49,467 nucleotides of DNA from assembly GCA_017524035.1 (NCBI GenBank), contig JAFWUY010000037.1, forward strand, positions 1 through 49,467, given 5' to 3'. This DNA comes from Lachnospiraceae bacterium. GTDB taxonomy: Bacteria; Bacillota; Clostridia; Lachnospirales; Lachnospiraceae. How positions within the stretch are numbered: the stretch's first letter is position 1; every line of letters begins with the position of its first letter. The translations under genes and the position numbers were made by a program. Of this stretch, positions 39,487-47,585 are shown one piece after another. The notes beneath the pieces are model-generated. The model did no database searches. It was given only the letters and a program-made list of their open reading frames with translations, and was not told the origin of the DNA.

Positions 39487-39514
39487 AAAAAATGACCGAG
39501 GACTGTGTCCTCGG
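39487..39514 (-). terminator. Terminator after tRNA-Gln
   Basis: CCGAGGAC and GTCCTCGG (39496-39514) pair across three bases, followed on the minus strand by TCATTTTTTA. Confidence 0.85.
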
Positions 39515-39521
39515 CCTCGAG

Positions 39522-39594
39522 CAGGGCTACAAGGACTCGAACCTTGAAAATGACGGAATCAGAATCCGCTGCCTTACCATTTGGCTATAGCCCT
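39522..39594 (-). tRNA. tRNA-Gln (anticodon CTG)
   Basis: A 73-base cloverleaf: acceptor AGGGCTA/TAGCCCT, D arm GCC/GGC, anticodon stem GCGGA/TCCGT (one G-T pair) with loop TTCTGAT, and T arm CAAGG-TTCGAGT-CCTTG. The anticodon CTG is at 39560-39562 and reads CAG. The variable loop counts six bases. CCA is not encoded. A promoter lies at 39614-39642 and a terminator follows. Confidence 0.92.
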
Positions 39595-39613
39595 ATATGC
39601 GTTACGAAAACAC

Positions 39614-39642
39614 ATTATAATGAAAGTGTCCCGAAAATGCAA
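39614..39642 (-). promoter_or_regulatory. Promoter of tRNA-Gln
   Basis: TTGCAT (39637-39642), a 17-base spacer and perfect TATAAT (39614-39619) on the minus strand; the -35 is only a few bases after the DUF815 gene and the -10 is 20 bases before the tRNA. Confidence 0.8.
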
Positions 39643-39645
39643 GCA

Positions 39646-40950
39646 CTATTTTTCCGAAAGAAGATGATTGATGAACTGCCCCGCACATCTGCCCGAAAGA
39701 CCGCCGTGGCTCATCTCCCATCTGTCGCTCAGAAGGAAAAGCTCCTTTTCGTCCATAACTATACCGTTCCTGTCGGCAAGAGCCTTTACAATATCGTGGA
39801 AAAGCTGCCTGTCCGGCTTGTAATAGCCTATGGTCACGCCGAAACGGTTTGCAAGCGAAAGCTTCTCTTCCATCGTATCGGATCTGTGGATATCCGCATT
39901 CTGCTCCATATCGTCCCTGTCCGTCCACATCTCACGGATAAGGTGGCGTCTGTTTGAAGTCGCATATATAAGGATATTGTCGGGTCTTGTCTCAAGTCCG
40001 CCCTCAATGACGGCCTTCAGGAACTTATATTCCGACTCATCCTCTTCAAAGGAAAGATCATCCATGTAAATGATGAACTTGTAATTCCTGTTCTTGACCT
40101 GCGAGATCAGCTGGCTCAAGAACCTGAACTGATACTTGTAGATCTCTATCATGCGAAGGCCCCTGTCATAGTACTCGTTGACTATGGCCTTGATGCTCGT
40201 TGATTTACCGGTTCCGCTGTCACCGAAAAGGAGAACGTTATTCGCCTTCCTTCCCTCGACAAACGCCTCGGTATTCTCTATGAGCTTGGCTTTCTGGAGC
40301 TCATATCCGTGAAGGTCACTTAAAACGACATGCTCCATATTGGCGACGGGCTTAAATATGACACTTCCGTCAGGTGCATCCGCGATACGGAATGCTTTGT
40401 TGAGTCCGAACATTCCGACGCCGTAATCCTTGTAAAACGCCGTCATGATACGGAAGAATTCCTCCGCATCTAAAGCTTTCGAAAGCTTGTCCGAAAGCGC
40501 CCTGACCTTCTCGCTGACGCTTCCGTTGTACATAAGTGCAGGCTTTTCTATGGCCTTGTAATTCGTGATACAACTGAACACATCGGTCTGAAGAAGCTCT
40601 TCTATCCATGAAAAGTCATAGTGGAACAACTCGATAAATGCTGTGAAATCACTCTTTGCGAAGTGATTTACGGTTCCGTCGCTGCCACCGGTCTTTTCCG
40701 CGGTCAGCGTAAATGGATTCTCTGCGGTCACAAGGAGATATGTGAGATAGTTCTGCCAGAGATTGCCGTCAAAATTATAGTCCGTCGATATGACCAGGAT
40801 CTTCTTGATCTGGGCATAAACATGTGAGGTTATCTCATTCGGATCGTATTCGCCCGCGCGAAGAGTCCTGCAGACTTCGGCAAGCTGCATGAGGACAGAG
40901 TCTTCGGGAAGACCTCCGTATATAAGAAATCTGGACGTGATCCTATCCAT
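39646..40950 (-). CDS. DUF815-type AAA ATPase
   Basis: AAA+ ATPase of the DUF815 family, 434 residues, function not established. The C-terminal ATPase part has Walker A LLFGDSGTGKSTSIKA (residues about 243-258), Walker B FIIYMDDLSF and sensor-like IYATSNRRHLIRE. The N-terminal 200 residues are helical and of unknown role. It starts five bases after glnN, so the pair is probably co-expressed; a role in nitrogen control is only a guess from this. The protein has no signal or membrane helix. Confidence 0.85.
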   Translation of the reverse strand: MDRITSRFLIYGGLPEDSVLMQLAEVCRTLRAGEYDPNEITSHVYAQIKKILVISTDYNFDGNLWQNYLTYLLVTAENPFTLTAEKTGGSDGTVNHFAKSDFTAFIELFHYDFSWIEELLQTDVFSCITNYKAIEKPALMYNGSVSEKVRALSDKLSKALDAEEFFRIMTAFYKDYGVGMFGLNKAFRIADAPDGSVIFKPVANMEHVVLSDLHGYELQKAKLIENTEAFVEGRKANNVLLFGDSGTGKSTSIKAIVNEYYDRGLRMIEIYKYQFRFLSQLISQVKNRNYKFIIYMDDLSFEEDESEYKFLKAVIEGGLETRPDNILIYATSNRRHLIREMWTDRDDMEQNADIHRSDTMEEKLSLANRFGVTIGYYKPDRQLFHDIVKALADRNGIVMDEKELFLLSDRWEMSHGGLSGRCAGQFINHLLSEK

Positions 40951-40955
40951 TGAAT

Positions 40956-43082
40956 TTATACCTCAAACATCAGATCTTCATAAGTGGGAACGGGCCACAT
41001 TCTCTTATCGACAAGCGTCTCGAGCTTGTCGACGGGAGTTCTGAGAAGAGCCATTGCCGGAACCACCTTGTCCCTGTAAAAGACTGCCTGTTCCTTGCCG
41101 TAGCTCATCGACTTTGCTTCGCCGGAGATCTTCTCGAGATTCTCAACGGCATCCAGTGTTTGTGCAAGAAGAGCGGATACTTCCGAAAGGATCCGTGATA
41201 CTGCAGCGGCATCGGCGCCTGCTGCCTTGACATTGTTCACAGTCTCGGCAAGTGTGCGCTCGTACTTCACAATCGCGGGGATATAGAGCTTTCTTGCCAT
41301 TCCGATCATGGTCTTTGCTTCGATGTTGATGCTCTTGGAATAGGTCTCGTAAACGATCTCTTCACGGGATTCAAGCTCAACTCTTGTGTAGATTCCAAAT
41401 CTTTCGAAAAGGGCTACGGTCTTATCGGTGGTAAGTGCGCTGGCGGCATCCACCATTGAACGGATATTGGGAAGTCCTCTCTTTTCGGCCTCCTTAAGCC
41501 AGCTTTCCGAGTAACCGTCACCGGAGAAGATGATCCTTACATGCTCGGCAAGATATTTCTTGATAAGATCGTGGCAGGCAAGTTCGAAATTGTCCGCCTT
41601 TTCGAGAACGTCAGCGGCATCGCAGAAGCTCTCCGCAACGATAGTGTTAATGGCGGTATTGGCATCGGCTATGGAATCCGAGCTTCCTACCATACGGAAC
41701 TCGAACTTGTTACCGGTAAATGCAAAGGGTGATGTACGGTTTCTGTCGGTCGCATCCTTCTCGATATCGGTAAGAGTGGAAACACCGGTCCTGAGCTTTC
41801 CGCCGTGGATCGAGTGATCGGCAGCTCCGGTTTCGATCAGCTGTCTTACGACATCCTCGAGCTGTTCGCCGAGGAATACGCTGATGATGGCGGGAGGTGC
41901 TTCGTCCGCACCGAGTCTGTGCTCGTTGCCGACATTTGCCGCGCTCTGTCTGAGAAGATCCGCATGCTCGTCAACAGCCTTGAGGATGCAGGCAAGGACG
42001 AGAAGGAACTGTACATTGGCCTCGGGAGTGTATCCGGGATCAAGAAGATTGACACCCGTGTCGGTTGTGAGTGACCAGTTGTTGTGCTTGCCGCTTCCGT
42101 TTACACAGTTATAAGGCTTTTCGTTGAGAAGACAATGAAGGCCTCTGCGCTCCGCAACCTTCTTCATGGTCTCCATTATTATCTGGTTATGGTCCACCGC
42201 AATATTGGCGGTCTCATAGATGGGCGCAAGCTCATGCTGTGCGGGTGCAACCTCGTTGTGCTGGGTCTTCGCGGTTACTCCGAGCTTCCAGAGTTCGAGA
42301 TTCAGATCCTTCATGAAGGCACCGACTCTTTCCCTGATCGCACCGAAATAGTGGTCGTCCATTTCCTGGCCCGGGGGTGCGGGTGCTCCGAAAAGGGTTC
42401 TTCCCGCAAATACCATATCGGGACGCTTTAAGTACTTTGCCCTGTCGACAAGAAAATACTCCTGCTCGGGTCCTACCGAGGGAGTTACCTTGGTCGCTTT
42501 TTCGTCGCCGAAAAGTCTCACGATACGGAGAGCCTGTTCGGAAACTGCTTCCATCGAACGAAGGAGAGGTGTCTTTTTGTCGAGAGCCTCACCTGTATAT
42601 GAACAGAATGCGGTGGGAATGCAAAGGATGACGCCGGTTGCATCTTCCTTGAGGAATGCGGGTGAGGTGATGTCCCATACCGTATATCCTCTTGCCTCGA
42701 AGGTTGCCCTGAGTCCGCCCGAAGGGAATGATGAAGCGTCCGGTTCGCCCTTGATGAGCTCTTTTCCGGAAAATTCCATGATCATCCTGCCCATGTTATC
42801 GGGATGGGTTACGAAGGCATCGTGCTTTTCGGCGGTTATGCCGGTAAGGGGATGGAACCAGTGAGTATAGTGGGTTGCGCCGTTTTCGACCGCCCAGTCC
42901 TTCATGGCTCCGGCCACGATGTCTGCGGATTTCTTGGAAAGTTCTCCGCCCTTCTGCATTATGCCGGAGACTTCTTTATATACTCCTTCGGGAAGTCTTT
43001 CCTTCATCTTGCCGAGGGTAAAGACTTTCGAACCGAAGATCTCCTCAATATTTACGTTTTCGTTTGCTGCGATTTCAGACAT
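40956..43082 (-). CDS. glnN: Type III glutamine synthetase
   Basis: Condenses ammonia and glutamate to glutamine. At 708 residues it belongs to the large GSIII class, found in Bacteroides, cyanobacteria and clostridia. Characteristic parts are [20 protein letters not shown] (N-terminal), [28 protein letters not shown] and [20 protein letters not shown] with nucleotide/metal ligands, and [14 protein letters not shown]. The ATG at 43082 follows AAAGGAGCTATC; a start seven codons upstream is possible. A sigma-A promoter lies at 43132-43160. No separate glnR or PII gene is in the window. Confidence 0.95.
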   Translation of the reverse strand: MSEIAANENVNIEEIFGSKVFTLGKMKERLPEGVYKEVSGIMQKGGELSKKSADIVAGAMKDWAVENGATHYTHWFHPLTGITAEKHDAFVTHPDNMGRMIMEFSGKELIKGEPDASSFPSGGLRATFEARGYTVWDITSPAFLKEDATGVILCIPTAFCSYTGEALDKKTPLLRSMEAVSEQALRIVRLFGDEKATKVTPSVGPEQEYFLVDRAKYLKRPDMVFAGRTLFGAPAPPGQEMDDHYFGAIRERVGAFMKDLNLELWKLGVTAKTQHNEVAPAQHELAPIYETANIAVDHNQIIMETMKKVAERRGLHCLLNEKPYNCVNGSGKHNNWSLTTDTGVNLLDPGYTPEANVQFLLVLACILKAVDEHADLLRQSAANVGNEHRLGADEAPPAIISVFLGEQLEDVVRQLIETGAADHSIHGGKLRTGVSTLTDIEKDATDRNRTSPFAFTGNKFEFRMVGSSDSIADANTAINTIVAESFCDAADVLEKADNFELACHDLIKKYLAEHVRIIFSGDGYSESWLKEAEKRGLPNIRSMVDAASALTTDKTVALFERFGIYTRVELESREEIVYETYSKSINIEAKTMIGMARKLYIPAIVKYERTLAETVNNVKAAGADAAAVSRILSEVSALLAQTLDAVENLEKISGEAKSMSYGKEQAVFYRDKVVPAMALLRTPVDKLETLVDKRMWPVPTYEDLMFEV

Positions 43083-43131
43083 CAGGATAGCTCCTTTGAT
43101 CAATGATTATATATACGTGCATATCAGTAAC

Positions 43132-43160
43132 AGTTTAAACACTTATGCCCGATTTTTCAA
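43132..43160 (-). promoter_or_regulatory. Promoter of glnN
   Basis: TTGAAA (43155-43160), a 17-base spacer and TAAACT (43132-43137) on the minus strand, 50 bases before the start. Confidence 0.62.
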
Positions 43161-43196
43161 TTATTCTTTTGCCCGCAGGGCGCGAAAAAAAAGCCC

Positions 43197-44771
43197 TTAT
43201 TCCACGCTTCCGGCTTCTTCCGTCTCCTTTTTCGGAGCGTAGTAGAGATTCTCCTTCAGATATGCCTTGTTGGCCTCGAAATCAACGCCCAGGACCGCCA
43301 TCGAATCGATGTTCTCGTTCCACCAGGTATTCTCGAGGGGAAGGCTTCCGCTGACTCTTTCATACCTCAGGGCAAAAGGAGCCCTCAAAAGGAGCGTGTA
43401 GCACTCGGTAAAGGTAAGGTTTGTGGTGAGATTCGGACAGAGTGCCTCTACAAATCCGCCAAAGTCCTTAATGACGGTTCCGGGAAGCTTTTTGATTATC
43501 TCCTCCATTACCTTTCTCTGGCGCTCGGTACGGCCGAAGTCCATTCCTATATAACGGTTCCTGGAATATGCGAGTGCCTGTGCACCGTTTAAGTGCAGCA
43601 TTCCGCCTTCGAGCTGGTAGATGTAATCGTAACCGAACTCCTTGCCGCGGAGTTCATTGTACTCATTAAGGTATGCATTCAGCCAGATGACCTCGTCGGG
43701 GGTAAGCTCAAGGTCGATACCGCCCACGGCATCAACGACATTTGCGAACGCTTCGAAGTTGACCAGAATATACCTGTTGACGGGAATGTCAAAATTCTGC
43801 TCTATCGTCTTCATCAAAAGCTCGGGGCCGCCCCATGCATAGGCCGCATTGAGCCTGTTGGAGCCGTATCCGGGTATCTCAACATAGATATCCCTGAGTA
43901 CGGAGGTCATCAGAACCTTGCCCGTCTTGGTCGAGATCGAAACGATTATCATCGCATCGCTTCGTCCGTCCTCACCGTTTTGTCTGGAATCGTTTCCTAT
44001 AAGGAGGATATTGGTGACTCCGTCAGCTGTCAGTTTCTCCTTATCGAGATCTCCCGCCTCCTCATATGTCATGAGTGAGTACGCCTTCTTCGTCATGGCA
44101 AAAGAAAGACCGAGGACGATGACGAGCAGTATCAGAAGTGTGATAAATACGGTCTTTATAAAGGACTTGAAAGGATTCTTTTTCCGGGGTGCCTTCCCGC
44201 CGCGGGGAGGCTGAGCGTTCCTGCCGCGTGATCCGCTGTCTCTTCCGCGGGGAGGCTGAGCATTCTTTGCGCGGGGCGGCGTGTTCCTTCCGCCGTTTCC
44301 GCCACGTCCCGAAGCGCGCGGAGGCTCATACGCAGGACCGGGCTGTGCATATCCCTGTACCGGTCTTCTGAGTCTTGCGTCCGGCTGAGGGCCCGGTGCG
44401 TACGGGTCCATGCTTACCGCAGCTCTCCTCTGACCCCGGATTTCGGGTCTTCCGGAAGTTCTTCCCTGTTGCGGAGTTCCGGGTCTTCCGGAACTTCTTC
44501 CCTGCGGCATGGTTCCGGGACGTCCGGCAGGTCTGCCCTGCCCCGGGGCACCGGGACGTCCTGCGGGTCTGCCCTGCGGCGCGGGGCCCGGTCTTCCGTT
44601 ACCGCGGCTCTGCCGGTCGTATCCGGGGCCTGCAGGTCTCTGACGCATGCCGCGGTCTGCGGGTATTTCATCATAATTGTAATAGTCTTCTTCTATGTAT
44701 CTGACGGGTCTTTCCGTAGTGGTGCTTCTTCTGTTTACGACATCCCTGTCATTTCTGTACTCGTTACTCAA
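43197..44771 (-). CDS. LytR-CpsA-Psr (LCP) family wall polymer ligase with Arg/Gly/Pro-rich tail
   Basis: Transfers undecaprenyl-linked glycopolymers to peptidoglycan at the outer membrane face. Residues 1-203 are a cytoplasmic tail rich in Gly, Arg and Pro with repeated GRPAGRPG and NAQPPRG units. One membrane helix lies at about 204-226, then the LCP domain (250-490) has ILLIGNDSRQNGEDGRSDAMI and the Arg-rich pyrophosphate pocket segments TSVLRDIYVEIPGYGSNRLNAAYA and AYSRNRYIGMDFGRTERQR. It lies six bases after the U32 gene. The tail is unusually long for the family and is likely disordered; it may bind polyanions or nucleic acid. Confidence 0.92.
   Translation of the reverse strand: MSNEYRNDRDVVNRRSTTTERPVRYIEEDYYNYDEIPADRGMRQRPAGPGYDRQSRGNGRPGPAPQGRPAGRPGAPGQGRPAGRPGTMPQGRSSGRPGTPQQGRTSGRPEIRGQRRAAVSMDPYAPGPQPDARLRRPVQGYAQPGPAYEPPRASGRGGNGGRNTPPRAKNAQPPRGRDSGSRGRNAQPPRGGKAPRKKNPFKSFIKTVFITLLILLVIVLGLSFAMTKKAYSLMTYEEAGDLDKEKLTADGVTNILLIGNDSRQNGEDGRSDAMIIVSISTKTGKVLMTSVLRDIYVEIPGYGSNRLNAAYAWGGPELLMKTIEQNFDIPVNRYILVNFEAFANVVDAVGGIDLELTPDEVIWLNAYLNEYNELRGKEFGYDYIYQLEGGMLHLNGAQALAYSRNRYIGMDFGRTERQRKVMEEIIKKLPGTVIKDFGGFVEALCPNLTTNLTFTECYTLLLRAPFALRYERVSGSLPLENTWWNENIDSMAVLGVDFEANKAYLKENLYYAPKKETEEAGSVE
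44739..44750 (-). repeat. CsrA-type hairpin core in early LCP codons
   Basis: The RNA reads GACA-GGGA-UGUC, containing ACAGGGAUGU exactly, in codons 7-11 of the LCP gene. It may be a CsrA site or only the codons for Asp-Arg-Asp-Val. Confidence 0.3.
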
Positions 44772-44777
44772 AACCTT

Positions 44778-46046
44778 TTAATTCCTCGATCCTAACATTC
44801 TCATTACATCTCCGGGCTCCGGAACCGCTCCGCCCTCACTGCGGATGACCGCTCTGATCATCATGCTTGCATGGGGACAGCTGTCGATCTCCCTGCCTTC
44901 GGGATCAAACATCTTAACGGCCTTCGCCTGCAGATTCCCTCCGTCCGGCTTCATTATCTCGATCTGTTCGCCGACGGAGAATTTATTCTTCTGGAGAAAT
45001 GTGACAATCGTGTCATTGCCATCCGGCTCTGCCGTCTCTATACTTCCCAGATATACCGCATTGCTCTCATAGGTCCTGCCGTCATATATCTGGCCGTCCG
45101 TTCCCGGATTTCCGTAGAAGAATCCCGTTCCGTAAGGTCTGAACGTGGTCATCGAGATCTGCTCTTTGTACATCTCCGTATTCTTCTCGTACAGTGCGGG
45201 ATCTTCGAAGTAATCGTCTATCGCCTTTCTGTATGTCCTTGTGACGGATGCGACATAGAGAGGATTCTTCATGCGCCCCTCAATCTTGAGCGAATCTATG
45301 CCGGCATTTATCATGTCGGGAAGATGATCTATCATACACAGATCCCTGGAGCTGAACACAAAGGTTCCCTTCTCGGTCTCCTCAACGGGCATATACTCGC
45401 CCGGCCTGCTCTCCTCCATGACATAGTACTTCCATCTGCAGGGATGTGTGCAGGCTCCCCTGTTGGAATCCCTTCCTGTCATATACGCGGAAAGAAGGCA
45501 TCTTCCCGAATAGGATATGCACATCGCACCGTGCACGAAAGCTTCTATCTCCATATCACCGGGGATGTTCTCTCTTATCTCCCGGATCTCCTTCAGGGAA
45601 AGCTCCCTTCCCACAACTATCCTTCTCGCGCCCTGCCTGTACCAGAAATTGCAGGTTGCATGGTTTGTATTGTTGGCCTGGGTCGAAATATGGATCACGG
45701 CCTCCGGAAAATTTCTGACACAAATGTCATACATTCCGGGATCGGCTATCAGTATCGCATCGGGAGATTCCTTCATATTGCGGAGCTCCCTGAAATACTC
45801 AGCCGCCTCTTCGAGATCGTGGTTATGAGCCATTATATTGGCGGTAACATATACCTTTACGCCTGCCGCATGGGCTTTTTCTATGCAGCGTGACATCTCA
45901 TCTGTCGAAAAATTGCGCGCCTTGGCCCTCAGGGAAAAGAATTCCCCTCCCATATATACCGCATCGGCGCCATAGTGAAGAGCCGCTTCAAATGTATCCG
46001 GTCCTCCCGCGGGAACGAGAAGCTCGGGCTTTTTCCTTTTATCCAT
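44778..46046 (-). CDS. U32 family peptidase-like protein (tRNA hydroxylation type)
   Basis: 422-residue U32 protein. The family signature EAFVHGAMCISYSGRCLLS is present (residues about 165-183), with further cysteines in GACTHPCRWKYY and DSLKIEGRMKNP. In E. coli and B. subtilis, U32 proteins (TrhP, YrrN/YrrO) are needed for 5-hydroxyuridine formation at the tRNA wobble position using prephenate-derived chemistry; others are collagenase-like. The neighbour 12 bases upstream is the matching methyltransferase TrmR, which supports the tRNA role. No protease catalytic set is proven for the family. Confidence 0.9.
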   Translation of the reverse strand: MDKRKKPELLVPAGGPDTFEAALHYGADAVYMGGEFFSLRAKARNFSTDEMSRCIEKAHAAGVKVYVTANIMAHNHDLEEAAEYFRELRNMKESPDAILIADPGMYDICVRNFPEAVIHISTQANNTNHATCNFWYRQGARRIVVGRELSLKEIREIRENIPGDMEIEAFVHGAMCISYSGRCLLSAYMTGRDSNRGACTHPCRWKYYVMEESRPGEYMPVEETEKGTFVFSSRDLCMIDHLPDMINAGIDSLKIEGRMKNPLYVASVTRTYRKAIDDYFEDPALYEKNTEMYKEQISMTTFRPYGTGFFYGNPGTDGQIYDGRTYESNAVYLGSIETAEPDGNDTIVTFLQKNKFSVGEQIEIMKPDGGNLQAKAVKMFDPEGREIDSCPHASMMIRAVIRSEGGAVPEPGDVMRMLGSRN

Positions 46047-46058
46047 GCCTGATCCCCT

Positions 46059-46703
46059 TTAATCCCTTTTCCTGTAACTGACTGTCACTCCGTCCGCCAT
46101 CGGCAGTATTGCCGACTCCAGATAAGGTGAATCGCTGACTTCCCTGAGGTATTCCCTCATCCTTTCGTGAATGGTGCGGTCCCTGCGCCTTACCGCATAT
46201 CTGGACTCTATGACATCCCCGTCCTGCATCACATTGTCGGAAACAAGCATTCCGCCGGGTGCAAGGAGCCTTACGATGTCATCAAGAAACGTTATATACT
46301 GTCCCTTTGCCGAATCAAGGAAAACGAAGTCATACCCGCCGTCCTTAAGTCCGGGAAGAATCTGTGCCGCATCGCCTTCAAGAAGCTCTATACGGCCATC
46401 CTTGGCATATTTCCCGAAATTCTCCCTCGCCTTTATGAGCCTGGGTTCATAATTCTCAATGGTTGTGACACGTGCGTCAGGTGCATATTGATGCATAAGG
46501 AGTGCGGAAAATCCGACAGCCGTGCCGATCTCCAGGATATTCCGGGGACGCACATATCCCATCAGAAAGCGCAGGAATCCCTGAACGGAAGGCCTGATAA
46601 TGGGAATTCCTTCCGAAAGTGCCTGCTCCCTGATCTCCTCGAGATGATCTGCGAGCGGCTTTTGGGTAAGCTCTATGTATTTTTCCGTACGGTCTATGTT
46701 CAT
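46059..46703 (-). CDS. trmR: tRNA 5-hydroxyuridine methyltransferase (TrmR/YrrM type)
   Basis: SAM-dependent O-methyltransferase of the catechol-type fold, 214 residues. Motif I is ILEIGTAVGFSALLM (residues about 56-70), the acidic motif is ARVTTIENYEP and the metal site segment is YDFVFLDSAKGQY with VSDNVMQDG. B. subtilis TrmR methylates 5-hydroxyuridine of tRNA; its gene lies beside U32 genes as here. The ribosome site is weak and sits just behind a hairpin (46716-46736), so a control element between the upstream gene and trmR is possible. Confidence 0.88.
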   Translation of the reverse strand: MNIDRTEKYIELTQKPLADHLEEIREQALSEGIPIIRPSVQGFLRFLMGYVRPRNILEIGTAVGFSALLMHQYAPDARVTTIENYEPRLIKARENFGKYAKDGRIELLEGDAAQILPGLKDGGYDFVFLDSAKGQYITFLDDIVRLLAPGGMLVSDNVMQDGDVIESRYAVRRRDRTIHERMREYLREVSDSPYLESAILPMADGVTVSYRKRD

Positions 46704-46715
46704 ATAATCTGTAAA

Positions 46716-46736
46716 GGGCGTCCGAAACGGACGCCC
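46716..46736 (-). terminator. Hairpin between MltG-like gene and trmR
   Basis: GGGCGTCCG and CGGACGCCC pair across three bases, followed on the minus strand only by TTTACAG. It may be a weak terminator, an attenuator or an RNA stabiliser. Confidence 0.5.
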
Positions 46737-46747
46737 CCTGTTTTAAG

Positions 46748-47242
46748 TTATGGATTTACGGCTTCCGGTTCCGCGGGCTCTTCCAAGCCTTCGGTTTCCT
46801 CAAGCGCGGATTCAGGCACCGCATCTTCAAGGATCTCGGGTTCTTCCTCCACGATCTCCTTTGCTTCATTCTCAGCCGCTATCTGCCGGAACATATCCTC
46901 GGCAGTCATCTCCGTGCTGAGGGTATAGGTTCCGCCCTTTACGCCTTCGCGGTATTCGGATGCGTAATACTGGAGCGCAAACAGGATCGAATCCCTTGAA
47001 AGTCCCTTGGATTCGAAAAGCTCGCCAAGTTCCTTTGCGCTAAAATCAACGGGGATCTCAACCGTGATCTCCTTGCCGAATCCCTCGGATGAAATGGGCT
47101 CTTCGGTAAAGACCCTGTAACCGAGGTTATAGCACCTTGTCGCGCCCTTGATCACGAAATATACGATTATCACCCACATTGCGACCCTGAATACCACGTC
47201 CAGGACCGAAAGGGACAAAAACAATGTCTTTTTCTTACTCAT
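46748..47242 (-). CDS. MltG-like protein with N-terminal domain only, no transglycosylase domain
   Basis: 164 residues. One membrane helix (about 14-36, LSVLDVVFRVAMWVIIVYFVI) is followed by an external domain like the LysM-like N-terminal part of MltG/YceG (ITVEIPVDFSAKELGELFESKGL and GVKGGTYTLSTEMTAEDMFRQIA) and an acidic Glu/Pro tail. The 200-residue catalytic domain with its Glu is absent. In B. subtilis the mltG homologue yrrL sits in this position before trmR and the U32 genes, so this looks like a truncated relative kept in synteny. The ATG at 47242 is preferred to the earlier TTG. It lies nine bases after the ylbF-like gene. Confidence 0.78.
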   Translation of the reverse strand: MSKKKTLFLSLSVLDVVFRVAMWVIIVYFVIKGATRCYNLGYRVFTEEPISSEGFGKEITVEIPVDFSAKELGELFESKGLSRDSILFALQYYASEYREGVKGGTYTLSTEMTAEDMFRQIAAENEAKEIVEEEPEILEDAVPESALEETEGLEEPAEPEAVNP

Positions 47243-47251
47243 AATCAAACC

Positions 47252-47575
47252 TTATTCGAAATCCAGCGCTTCCGTTATCCGATAGGTCATATCCTGCATC
47301 ATCCTGCAGAAAGCGAGCTCCGCATCGAAAAATGCATCTGCTCTCGGCTCGGCCGCCCTGAATCCGACAATTTCCGTTCTGAATCTGTCATATTCCGCCA
47401 GATCGATGTCATCGGACTGCTGAAAATTATAATTCCTCCGGCGGAAATCATCAACCCTGCGCTTAAGCTCGGGATCCTTCTTAAGCTCATCAAGTGCTTC
47501 CCTGTACTCCGCGTAGATATCCGTATCCTTGATGGAAGCGATGAAATTTTGCATTGCGTCTTCGTAAGTATCCAA
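47252..47575 (-). CDS. YlbF/YmcA-family protein
   Basis: 107-residue helical protein of the Com_YlbF family. In B. subtilis YlbF, YmcA and YaaT form the Y-complex that works with RNase Y in mRNA processing, competence and biofilm formation. The sequence is three helices with the core LKKDPELKRRVDDFRRRNYNF and a C-terminal FFDAELAFCRMMQDMTYRITEAL. It begins 10 bases after the RNase J gene and is probably translated from the same transcript, which links it to RNA decay. No cluster-binding cysteine pattern is visible. Confidence 0.85.
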   Translation of the reverse strand: MDTYEDAMQNFIASIKDTDIYAEYREALDELKKDPELKRRVDDFRRRNYNFQQSDDIDLAEYDRFRTEIVGFRAAEPRADAFFDAELAFCRMMQDMTYRITEALDFE

Positions 47576-47585
47576 CGCGTTCTCC

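Noticed and set aside
43138..43196. Terminator between the LCP gene and glnN
   Set aside because: GCCCGCAGGGC can pair, but neither strand has a T-run after it, so I did not call it.
44420..44640. Repeated units that could look like a CRISPR or tandem DNA repeat
   Set aside because: The repeats are in frame and encode the GRPxGRPG tail of the LCP protein, with irregular length and no spacers.
44871..45893. Plus-strand open frame (340 codons) opposite the U32 gene
   Set aside because: Antisense shadow of a gene with the full U32 signature; no start signal.
46748..47242. Pseudogene of mltG by frameshift
   Set aside because: The frame ends in a stop after a normal acidic tail, and no catalytic domain remains in any frame before trmR; it looks like a stable short protein.
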